Notes under the pieces: generated by a model | Seen by the model: the letters and a program-made list of their open reading frames with translations, nothing else | Database searches by the model: none | Told to the model about the DNA's origin: nothing | Shown: positions 6,610 to 14,454 of the stretch, in pieces | Numbering within the stretch: position 1 is the stretch's first letter | Layout: the number at the start of each line of letters is the position of its first letter | Translations under genes and position numbers: made by a program | NCBI GenBank assembly: GCA_964353255.1 | Contig: CAYGVJ010000010.1 | Coordinates: 1 to 61,984 of the forward strand | Direction: 5' to 3' | From: VFZS01 sp964353255 | GTDB taxonomy: Bacteria; Acidobacteriota; Terriglobia; Bryobacterales; Bryobacteraceae | DNA length: 61,984 nt

Positions 6610-9285
6610 TCAACCTTCTCTGCGTGAGACCGCCAGCATGCCGGACTCCTCCGCCTCCTTGAGGCGCGCTGCGATCGCGCGGGCCACTACCTGCACCTGC
6701 GGCTCCCGCAGCATTCCCACGTTGTCGCCGGGAACCTCCTGCACGGTAACGCCCCCGGCCGCCAGGTCGCGCCAGCCCATGTGCGGATCCGCGTACGCGC
6801 CCGCGCGCGGCGCGCCGGCGCGGAAGCCAAGGATGCTACCCGACCACGGCTTCGGCAAGTAGCGGCCGCCAGCGCGCAGCCGGGCATAAGCCGCGTCTTT
6901 CAGTCCCCGAGGCAGGGGGAGGCGCGCACCGGCCAGGCGATTGTAAACGAACTGGCCGGCTCGGCGGCCCAGGTTCTCCACCAGCCTCCGCACCGCAGCC
7001 AGGAGGTAGTCCGCCTTCCCCCGGAACCCCAGCCGCGACAGCGTCCTGGCATGAAACCCCAGTCGTTCCAGAAAGTAGGCTGCTCTCAGTCGCCACCATT
7101 GCGTGGGGCGCAGCGCCGCGCTCCAGGCCGGGTTGTAGCAGTCCAGCAAAGCCAGCAGCGCCACCCGCTCTCCCTGCGCTTCGAGCTGCCACGCCATCTC
7201 GAAGGCCACCAGACTCCCGAAGCAGATCCCTGCCAGCAAGTACGGTCCGTCGCCCCGCTGGGCACGCATGTCCGCAATGCACTTCGCCGCCAAGGTCTCG
7301 ACGGTGCATGAGGCCGGATCCTCGCAGATGCCTGGCCAGGTCAATCCGAACACTGGCTGATCCCGGCCCAGATGCCGCGCCAGGTTGCAGTAGCCGAGCA
7401 AGTTGCCGGTGTGCCCACCCAAGCAGAACAGCGGCGGCTTCTCTCCGTGAGGCTGGATGGCCATGACCGAGGGGGCCGTCGCTGAATGCTCCGAACCGGC
7501 GATGCTCGCAGCCATGCCCGCGACGGTGGGCTCGTCCAAAAAGTTCAGCAGGGGCAGCGCCAGTCCCAAGACCTCCGTGGTGCGGACGACCAGCAGAGTG
7601 GCCGTCAGCGAGTCTCCGCCAAGCTGGAAGAAGTCGTCATCGATGCCTACCTCCGGCACCTCCAGCACCTCCGCCCAGATTCGCGCCAGTTGGTGCTCGA
7701 GCGGATTCCGCGGAGACCTCGCGCCGCCCTGGGCCGCCGGCTTCGGTTCGATCGCCGCCGTCAAGCCTAGCTTCTCCGCCAGGCCGATGCGCTGGAGTTT
7801 GCCGGTGGCACCTTTCGGAATCTCGCTGACGATGAGCACCCTGCGAGGCACTTTGAAGTCCGCCAGCCGGTTAGCGGCGAACGCGCGTAGGTCGTGTTCC
7901 GTAACGGAGCCGTCGCTCCGCAAGACCACCGCGGCCGCCACCTCTTCCCCCAGTCGCGCATCCGGCATGGCGAACGCCACTACCTGAGCCACAGCCGGGT
8001 GGCCCAGCAGCGCCTCCTCCACCTCCCGCGGCGATACCTTCTCGCCGCCCCGGTTGATTATTTCCTTCAGGCGCCCGGTGACGAACAAGCAACCCTCGCC
8101 GTCCAGGTACCCTTGGTCCCCGGTTCGAAACCAGCCGTTAAAAAAGGCGCTCTGGTTCGCGGCAGGGTTGTTCTCGTAACCCGCCGTGATATTGGCTCCG
8201 CGGATCGCGATTTCGCCGACGCCTTCCGCCGGCAGGAACTCGCCGGTCTCACCCAGGATGGCGATCTCCGGGCCGGCAGCGATCCCCGCCGAGCCTGGCT
8301 TGCGCGCCCGGGGAGGCAGCGGGTTGCTGGCCATTTGATGGGCCGCCTCGGTCATCCCATAGGCCTCGATCACCGGAACGCCAAAGACGTTCTCCAGCTC
8401 CGAGGCCACCTGGGGCGGCAACGCCGCCGAACACGATCGAATCAGCCGCAGCCGGCTGCGGCGGATGACCTCGCCATGGGCGGCGGCGCGGACCAGTATG
8501 GCCTGGTGCATCGTCGGCACCGCGGTGTACCAGCTCGGGCGGAACTCCTCCAGCCATTCGTAAAACCTGGGCGCCTGCAATCCCGGAGTGCAGACCACGC
8601 TCGCCCCGGCGGCTAGCGACGAGAGCACCGCGCCCACCAGCCCGTGAACATGGAACAGGGGCATCACGTTCAGGCAGCAGTCGCTCGGACTGAGATCCAG
8701 GGCCGCGCAGATGTTAACCGCGGAAGCGCACAGGTTGGCGTGTGTGAGCGGCACCAGCTTAGGGCGGGAAGTCGTCCCGGAGGTGTGCAGCACCAGAGCC
8801 GCGTCGCCCGGCTCCGGAGGTTCCCAAGGGACGGAGGCGCCGTCGCCAGCGCCGGCCAGCCGAAAAACGCCGGCCTCCTGATCCGCCGCCACCGACAGCT
8901 CGATGATCGCAATCCCACGCGCCCGCGCCGCGACCGTGGCCGCAGACTCCGCCCCAGACGGCACAACCAATGCCGCGGCGCCCAGATCCGAAAGATAGAA
9001 GTCAAACTCGCTCTCGGTGTATGCCGGATTCAGCGGCGCGCAGACCGCGCAGGAAGCAATGGCGACGAATGCTGAGGCCGCCTCCGGACCGTTCGGCAGC
9101 GCCAGCGCGACCCGCTGGCCCCGGCCCACCCCGAGCCCCCGCAGGGTCTCCGCCGTCTCCCCGATGAACTGCGCCAAGCGCCCGTAGCTCAGCGGGGGCC
9201 GCCCCGGGGCCGCCAGCGCCACTGCCGACGGGTCTCGCGCCGCTTGCGCCCTCACTAAGTCCGGTATCGTGTACGCTGACCTCAT
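6610..9285 (-). CDS. NRPS-like adenylation-carrier-thioesterase protein
   Basis: An 891-residue A-T-TE protein without a condensation domain. Residues about 1-515 form an acyl-adenylating domain (LHTSGTTSRPKLVPLTHANL, YGMTEAAHQMASNPLP, GWFRTGDQGYLDGEG, final Lys in GATGKLQR). The stretch from MTEAAHQMASNPLP to RLKEIINRGGEKVSP closely resembles oxalate-CoA ligase/Pcs60-type acyl-CoA synthetases rather than typical amino-acid A domains. A carrier domain follows (DDDFFQLGGDSL, Ser near 557). The C-terminal alpha/beta-hydrolase thioesterase has GICFGS near 688, where the usual GxSxG nucleophile Ser is Cys. Such A-T-TE enzymes activate an acid, load it on the carrier and release or dimerise it. 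The product is unknown. It lies 40 bases downstream of the isomerase gene, probably in the same transcript. Confidence 0.88.
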   Translation of the reverse strand: MRSAYTIPDLVRAQAARDPSAVALAAPGRPPLSYGRLAQFIGETAETLRGLGVGRGQRVALALPNGPEAASAFVAIASCAVCAPLNPAYTESEFDFYLSDLGAAALVVPSGAESAATVAARARGIAIIELSVAADQEAGVFRLAGAGDGASVPWEPPEPGDAALVLHTSGTTSRPKLVPLTHANLCASAVNICAALDLSPSDCCLNVMPLFHVHGLVGAVLSSLAAGASVVCTPGLQAPRFYEWLEEFRPSWYTAVPTMHQAILVRAAAHGEVIRRSRLRLIRSCSAALPPQVASELENVFGVPVIEAYGMTEAAHQMASNPLPPRARKPGSAGIAAGPEIAILGETGEFLPAEGVGEIAIRGANITAGYENNPAANQSAFFNGWFRTGDQGYLDGEGCLFVTGRLKEIINRGGEKVSPREVEEALLGHPAVAQVVAFAMPDARLGEEVAAAVVLRSDGSVTEHDLRAFAANRLADFKVPRRVLIVSEIPKGATGKLQRIGLAEKLGLTAAIEPKPAAQGGARSPRNPLEHQLARIWAEVLEVPEVGIDDDFFQLGGDSLTATLLVVRTTEVLGLALPLLNFLDEPTVAGMAASIAGSEHSATAPSVMAIQPHGEKPPLFCLGGHTGNLLGYCNLARHLGRDQPVFGLTWPGICEDPASCTVETLAAKCIADMRAQRGDGPYLLAGICFGSLVAFEMAWQLEAQGERVALLALLDCYNPAWSAALRPTQWWRLRAAYFLERLGFHARTLSRLGFRGKADYLLAAVRRLVENLGRRAGQFVYNRLAGARLPLPRGLKDAAYARLRAGGRYLPKPWSGSILGFRAGAPRAGAYADPHMGWRDLAAGGVTVQEVPGDNVGMLREPQVQVVARAIAARLKEAEESGMLAVSRREG

Positions 9286-9325
9286 CTCAGGCTAGGCGTC
9301 GGCAGGCCAACTCCGCCGAAGCGGC

Positions 9326-10177
9326 TCAGCCGCCCGCCAGGATCAGGTCCACGCGCCGGCTGACTTCGCGCAGGTAGGCTTCGTCCCCGCCGGGCAACTC
9401 GACCGTGGCCGTGCCCGCAAAGCCGGCCTCTCCCAGGGCCTTGTGTACCTCCGGCCAGTCGATATCGCCCTCCCGCAGCGCCACGAACTCCGCCTGCCTT
9501 TTCTGGAAGCGGAAATCCTTCAGATGCACCTCGGCGATGCGCTTGCCCAACGTCCGGATCCAGTCCTGCGGGAAGCCGAACAACACCACGTTGCCCACGT
9601 CGAAGTAGGTCCGCACCCAGGGACTCTTGAACTCGTCCACGTAGCGCGCCATCTCCACCGGGCTTAGCAGGAACTTGTTCCATACGTTCTCGATGGCGAT
9701 CACCACCTTGAGCTTTTTGGCCAGCGGGAGCAGCTTGCGGATCTGCTCCTGCGAGCGCCTCCAGGCCTCCTGGTAGCGGGTCTGCGGGTTGACCACCGCC
9801 GGCACCAGCAGCACCGTGTCGGCGCCCCAGAAGCGCGCGTTCTCCAGACTGGTCTCCATGCCCTTGATGCTTTCGGCCACCACCGCCGGGTCGCTCGCCG
9901 ACAAGGGGAACTTCCAGTGCGCCTGGTTCATCACCGAGTGGATCCGCACGCCGGCGCTCTCGGCGGCCTTCTTGATCTCCTCGGCCACCTTGGGATCCGG
10001 CGCCGTCGCGCATTCGACGTCGTCGAAACCTACCTCTCGCGCCAGCTTGAAGCGGTCGGCGTAGCTCAGCTCCCGCGGCAGCATGCCCAGGTAGACGCCC
10101 TTGCGGATGGGCAGGCGGGCCCCGGCCGCCGCGGAAACCAGAACCGCCGGGGCCGCCATGAATTCGCGTCGCTGCAT
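9326..10177 (-). CDS. Tat-exported sugar phosphate isomerase/epimerase family protein
   Basis: A 283-residue TIM-barrel protein of the xylose-isomerase-like/AP-endonuclease-2 superfamily. The start MQRREFMAAPAVLVSAAAGA is a twin-arginine-type signal (RRxF), implying export of the folded, metal-bound enzyme. Metal-binding segments of the family are visible: AIENVWNKF, TYFDVGNVV, IAEVHLKDF and ATVELPGGD. Such proteins isomerise or epimerise sugars or inositols; the substrate cannot be told. The ATG at 10177 follows an AGGAGG seven bases upstream, which fixes the start against a longer frame. It is divergent from nadE and precedes the A-T-TE gene. Confidence 0.85.
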   Translation of the reverse strand: MQRREFMAAPAVLVSAAAGARLPIRKGVYLGMLPRELSYADRFKLAREVGFDDVECATAPDPKVAEEIKKAAESAGVRIHSVMNQAHWKFPLSASDPAVVAESIKGMETSLENARFWGADTVLLVPAVVNPQTRYQEAWRRSQEQIRKLLPLAKKLKVVIAIENVWNKFLLSPVEMARYVDEFKSPWVRTYFDVGNVVLFGFPQDWIRTLGKRIAEVHLKDFRFQKRQAEFVALREGDIDWPEVHKALGEAGFAGTATVELPGGDEAYLREVSRRVDLILAGG

Positions 10178-10258
10178 GATGACCTCCTGCGAAAACCCTC
10201 GGGCCCGTTTCGCGGGCCGTCCCCTGAGTTTACTCCATCGCGGGAGACGCGTGACCGC

Positions 10259-10264
10259 TACAAT
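10259..10264 (+). promoter_or_regulatory. -10-like element of nadE
   Basis: TACAAT lies ten bases before the nadE ATG, implying a 5' leader of only a few bases. No convincing -35 hexamer is present. Confidence 0.35.
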
Positions 10265-10274
10265 AGAATCGTCG

Positions 10275-11924
10275 ATGCGCGCCGCCCTGGGGCAAATCAA
10301 TACCACCGTCGGCGACCTGGCCGGCAACGCGGACCTGATGATCCGCACCGCGCGCCAGGCTGCCGAACGCGGGGCCGAGCTGGTGGTCTTCCCGGAGCTG
10401 TCCATCACCGGCTACCCGCCCCGCGACCTGGTCGAGAAGCAAAGCTTCATCGAGCGCAGCGAGCGGCAGCTCGAACGCCTGGCGCAGGGAACCGCCGAGC
10501 TCGATGTGGCCCTGATCTGCGGCTATGTGGGCCGCTCGCATTCGGCTGCCGGTAAGCGCGCCACCAACAGCGCCGCCCTCGTCAAAGGAGGGCAAGTCCT
10601 TTTCCGCCAGAACAAGGTCCTGCTGCCCACCTATGACGTTTTTGACGAGGCCCGTTACTTCCTGCCGGCTTCGAGCCAAACCGTCTTCACCCTGGGCGAC
10701 CGGAAACTGGCCCTGGTGATCTGCGAGGACGCCTGGAACGACAAGCAGTTCTGGGAACGACAGCTCTATTGCCGGGACCCCGTCGAGGAACTCATCCAGC
10801 AGGGCGCGCGCCTGCTGATCAGCATTAACGCCTCGCCCTATCACATGGGCAAACGGCAACTGCGGCGCGAGATCTTCGCCAACACGGCCCGACGCTACGG
10901 CATTCCGGTCCTCTATGTCAACCAGGTGGGGGGCAACGATTCCCTCGTGTTCGACGGCTCCAGCTTCGCCCTGGACGCCGAGGGGCGCCTGATCGGCTCC
11001 TGCGCCTCTTTCCAGGAGGACCTGGTGCTGGTGGACACCGACGCCGGCCGCGGCGAGCACCATGAGAACCTGCCCGAGGAATGCGCGGCCGTCTACGAGG
11101 CCCTGGTGCTGGGCACTCGCGACTACCTCCGCAAGTGCGGCTTCCGCCAGGTCCTGCTGGGCCTCAGCGGCGGCATCGATTCCTCGCTGACCGCCGTGAT
11201 CGCCGTGGACGCCGTAGGGCAACAGAACGTGGTCGGCGTCGCCATGCCCGGGCCGTACTCCTCCCCCTCCAGCCTGACCGACGCCCACGCCCTGGCTTCC
11301 AACCTGGGCATGCGCTTCGAGGTGGCGCCCATCACCGGAGTCTACGAGAGCTTCCTCGCGGTCCTGGACCCGCTGTTCCAGGGCGCCCCGCGCGACGTGA
11401 CCGAGGAGAACCTGCAAGCCCGTCTGCGCGGCGTCACCCTGATGGCGCTCTCCAACAAGTGGGGCGCGCTGGTGCTGACCACCGGCAACAAGAGCGAGCT
11501 GGCCGTGGGCTACTGTACGCTCTACGGCGACATGTGCGGCGGCTTGGCCGTGATCAGCGACGTGCCCAAGACCCTGGTCTACAAGCTGGCCCGCGTCGCC
11601 AACCTCCGCCACCCGGGCGCCATCCCCGAAAGCGTCTTCGAGAAGGCGCCCTCCGCCGAGCTGCGACCCGGCCAAAAAGACAGCGATTCCCTGCCCGGCT
11701 ACGACGTCCTCGATCAGGTCCTGCGCGCCTACGTCGAAGACGGCCAGGGACCCGGCGAGATTGCGCAAGTCCTCGGCCTGCCGGAGGAGTTCGTCAGCGC
11801 CATCATCAACAAGGTGGACCGGAACGAGTACAAGCGCCAGCAGGCCGCTCCGGGGCTGAAGGTCACCACCAAGGCCTTCGGCATCGGCCGCCGATTCCCG
11901 ATTGCCCAAAGATACTCCGAATGA
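10275..11924 (+). CDS. nadE: glutamine-dependent NAD+ synthase
   Basis: A 549-residue two-domain enzyme converting deamido-NAD to NAD with ATP, using ammonia released from glutamine. The N-terminal nitrilase-like glutaminase domain has the Glu (FPELSITGYPPRDLV), Lys (QNKVLLPTYDVFDE) and Cys (LVICEDAWND) triad. The synthetase domain has the PP-loop LGLSGGIDSSLTAV, then LTTGNKSELAVGYCTLYGD and KAPSAELRPGQKDSDSLP. ATG 10275 (MRAALGQINTTVGD) is the family start; an upstream extension would enter the divergent isomerase promoter. Its stop overlaps the ATG of the next gene by four bases (ATGA). Confidence 0.97.
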   Translation: MRAALGQINTTVGDLAGNADLMIRTARQAAERGAELVVFPELSITGYPPRDLVEKQSFIERSERQLERLAQGTAELDVALICGYVGRSHSAAGKRATNSAALVKGGQVLFRQNKVLLPTYDVFDEARYFLPASSQTVFTLGDRKLALVICEDAWNDKQFWERQLYCRDPVEELIQQGARLLISINASPYHMGKRQLRREIFANTARRYGIPVLYVNQVGGNDSLVFDGSSFALDAEGRLIGSCASFQEDLVLVDTDAGRGEHHENLPEECAAVYEALVLGTRDYLRKCGFRQVLLGLSGGIDSSLTAVIAVDAVGQQNVVGVAMPGPYSSPSSLTDAHALASNLGMRFEVAPITGVYESFLAVLDPLFQGAPRDVTEENLQARLRGVTLMALSNKWGALVLTTGNKSELAVGYCTLYGDMCGGLAVISDVPKTLVYKLARVANLRHPGAIPESVFEKAPSAELRPGQKDSDSLPGYDVLDQVLRAYVEDGQGPGEIAQVLGLPEEFVSAIINKVDRNEYKRQQAAPGLKVTTKAFGIGRRFPIAQRYSE

Positions 11925-14404
11925 AACTCGCCCTCGTCCTTGCTTTGCTCCTGATAGCCGTGTGGTTGTCCTCCCAGCCTGTGCCTCCCGAGCGCGTCGG
12001 ACCGTGGCCGGGCGGCGGTTTCCTGCTGAACAGCGGCTGGCGGCTCCAGCCGGCCGGCCGGCAGGTCCCCGTGGACACTTTCCCCATGTCCGCGGCCCTC
12101 TCTCCGGACGGCCGCTACTTGCTGGTGCTGAACGGCGGCTACAACCCTCCCTCCATCAGCGTCCTGGAGGTGAGCACTACCAAGGAGGTCAGCCGTGTGC
12201 CCGTGGCCGACGGCTGGCTGGGGCTCACCTTCTCGCCCAAAGGCGACCGCGTGTGGGTGGGCGGCGGCTCTCAGGCCGCGGTTTTCGAGTTCGCCTTCCA
12301 GCGCGGCATGCTCACGCCGGGCCGCACCTTCGTCGTCGTGCCGCCTGACAAACGAACCGACCGCGACTTCGTCGGCGACGTGACGCTCTCGCCGGACGGC
12401 CGCCTGCTCTACGCCGCCGACCTCTACCGCGACTCGATTGTGGTGATCAACCCACAGTCGGGCGTGGTGGTCGAGCGCTTCCAGACCGGCCGCCGCCCCT
12501 ACCGCATCCTGTTCTGGCCCGACGGCAAGTCGTTCCTGGTATCCAGTTGGGCCGACGGCGCCGTCTACCGCCACCAGACCGACAGCGGCAGGCTGATCGA
12601 GAAGCTGCGCCTCGGACCTCACCCCACCGACATGCTCTGGCTGCCGGGAAAGCCGACGGTCGCCGAGCCGGGCGAGGCCGAACCGCTCTGGGTCGCGCGC
12701 CTGTTCGTGGCGGCGGCCAACACCAACAACGTCTACGTGGCCGGCATCTCCGCGGACAACGAACTGCGCCTCCTCGAGACCATCAACGTGGCCATGACCC
12801 CGCGGCAGCCCGCCGGCATGACGCCCAGCGCGCTGGCGCTCTCGGCAAACCGCAAGCGCCTGTTCGTGGTCTGCTCGGACGCCAACGCCGTGGCCGTGGC
12901 CGATGTTTCCGAGACGCGGAGCCGGTTGCTGGGATTCGTTCCCACCGGCTGGTACCCCACGGCGGCGCGCAGCCTGCCCGACGGCAGGTGGGTGGTGCTG
13001 AACGGTAGGGGCCTCGGTTCCCATCCCAATCCCGGCGGGCCGAATCCCGCGCGTCGCGCCGCGCCCGCGCACCTGGGCCTCCCGGCCCCCGAGTTCGTCG
13101 CTCACATTCAGACCGGAACCGCCTCCTTCATCGCCCCCTTCACCGACGAAGAGCTGGAGAGTTACACGAAGACGGTGTACGCCAATTCCCCTTACCGGGA
13201 CAGCCTGCTCGACGAGGTCCCGACCGGCCCCAACAACCCCGTCCCTTCGTGGCCTGGCGGACCCACGCCCCTGGAGCACATCATCTACATAGTCAAGGAG
13301 AACCGCACCTACGACCAGGTTTTCGGCGATCTGAAGGAGGGTAACGGCGATCCCTCCCTGGTCCTGTTCGGCGAGGACGTGAGCCCTAACCACCGCAAGC
13401 TGGCGCGGGAGTTCGTGCTGTTCGACAACTTCTATGTCAACTCCGACGTCAGCGCCGACGGCCACAACTGGTCCACCGCGGCCATTGCCCCGGACTACGT
13501 GCAGAAGCTCTGGCCCAACAGCTACGCCCGCCGGCGCCGCCGCTACGACTACGAAGGGCAGGAACCTACCACCGCCCCGCCCGCCGGCTACCTGTGGACC
13601 AACGCCGCGGCGGCCGGCGTCTCCATGCGCAACTACGGCTACTTCGTCACCAACCGGCCCGCACCGGGCCCGGACGGCGTCCAGGTCGAGGCGGTGCGCG
13701 ATCCCATCCTGAACCGCGTGACGAACCTCTACTACCGGAGCTTCGATCTGGCTTACCCCGATGTCGAGCGCGCCAAGGTCTTCCTCAAGGAGTTCGCGGA
13801 GTTCGAGCGCGCCGGCAACCTGCCCCGGCTCATCCTGATGCGCTTGGGCAACGATCACACCTCCGGCACCACGCCCGGCAGGATCGCGCCGCTGGCGGCC
13901 TTTGCCGACAACGACTACGCGCTGGGCCTGATCGTCGAGGCGGTCTCGAAGAGCCGTTTCTGGGCGAAGACCGCCATCTTTGTTCTCGAGGATGACGCGC
14001 AGAACGGCCCGGACCACGTCGATTCGCACCGCTCCATCGCCCTCCTGATCTCGCCTTACGCCCAGCGGCGGTCCGTGGACCGCCGGATGTATAACACCAC
14101 CTCCATGCTGCGGACTATCGAGCTGATTCTGGGTCTCCGTCCCATGACCCACTTCGACGCCGCCGCCCGGCCGCTGTCGGCGGCTTTTCAGTCCACGCCC
14201 GACCTGCGACCCTATGTGGCGGAGAAGCCGCGCATCTCGCTCGAGGAGCGCAATCCCGCCGTTTCGCCCACCGCGGCCCGCTCGCTGCGGCTGGATTTCA
14301 GCGAGGCCGACCGCATCGACGACCTCGAGCTCAACGACATCCTCTGGCGCGCCCTCCGCGGCGGCGACCCGCCCGCGCCCGCGCGCAGCGTCTTCCCGCT
14401 CTGA
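11921..14404 (+). CDS. YncE-like beta-propeller / phosphoesterase fusion protein
   Basis: An 827-residue exported protein. It has a signal sequence (MKLALVLALLLIAVWLSSQP), then about 400 residues of seven-bladed propeller repeats (ALSPDGRYLLVLNGG, TLSPDGRLLYAAD, ALSANRKRLFVVCSD), as in YncE/lactonase-like proteins. The C-terminal half is an alkaline-phosphatase-superfamily phosphoesterase (HIIYIVKENRTYDQVFGDL, NSDVSADGHNW, VLEDDAQNGPDHVDSHR). This combination is common in Acidobacteriota, but the substrate is unknown. It shares an ATGA overlap with nadE, so expression is coupled even though the proteins act in different compartments. A longer frame running back into nadE is a shadow. It converges on the RHS gene with a 50-base gap showing no clear terminator. 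Confidence 0.87.
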   Translation: MKLALVLALLLIAVWLSSQPVPPERVGPWPGGGFLLNSGWRLQPAGRQVPVDTFPMSAALSPDGRYLLVLNGGYNPPSISVLEVSTTKEVSRVPVADGWLGLTFSPKGDRVWVGGGSQAAVFEFAFQRGMLTPGRTFVVVPPDKRTDRDFVGDVTLSPDGRLLYAADLYRDSIVVINPQSGVVVERFQTGRRPYRILFWPDGKSFLVSSWADGAVYRHQTDSGRLIEKLRLGPHPTDMLWLPGKPTVAEPGEAEPLWVARLFVAAANTNNVYVAGISADNELRLLETINVAMTPRQPAGMTPSALALSANRKRLFVVCSDANAVAVADVSETRSRLLGFVPTGWYPTAARSLPDGRWVVLNGRGLGSHPNPGGPNPARRAAPAHLGLPAPEFVAHIQTGTASFIAPFTDEELESYTKTVYANSPYRDSLLDEVPTGPNNPVPSWPGGPTPLEHIIYIVKENRTYDQVFGDLKEGNGDPSLVLFGEDVSPNHRKLAREFVLFDNFYVNSDVSADGHNWSTAAIAPDYVQKLWPNSYARRRRRYDYEGQEPTTAPPAGYLWTNAAAAGVSMRNYGYFVTNRPAPGPDGVQVEAVRDPILNRVTNLYYRSFDLAYPDVERAKVFLKEFAEFERAGNLPRLILMRLGNDHTSGTTPGRIAPLAAFADNDYALGLIVEAVSKSRFWAKTAIFVLEDDAQNGPDHVDSHRSIALLISPYAQRRSVDRRMYNTTSMLRTIELILGLRPMTHFDAAARPLSAAFQSTPDLRPYVAEKPRISLEERNPAVSPTAARSLRLDFSEADRIDDLELNDILWRALRGGDPPAPARSVFPL

Positions 14405-14454
14405 TCAACTCAAAGCCGCCCCAACCTCCGATTCTCGCCGGTCCGCCCGTCCTT

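Noticed and set aside
11081..11920. Upstream half of a 1107-codon frame joined to the beta-propeller gene
   Set aside because: This part is a shadow of nadE. The real gene begins at ATG 11921 with a signal peptide.
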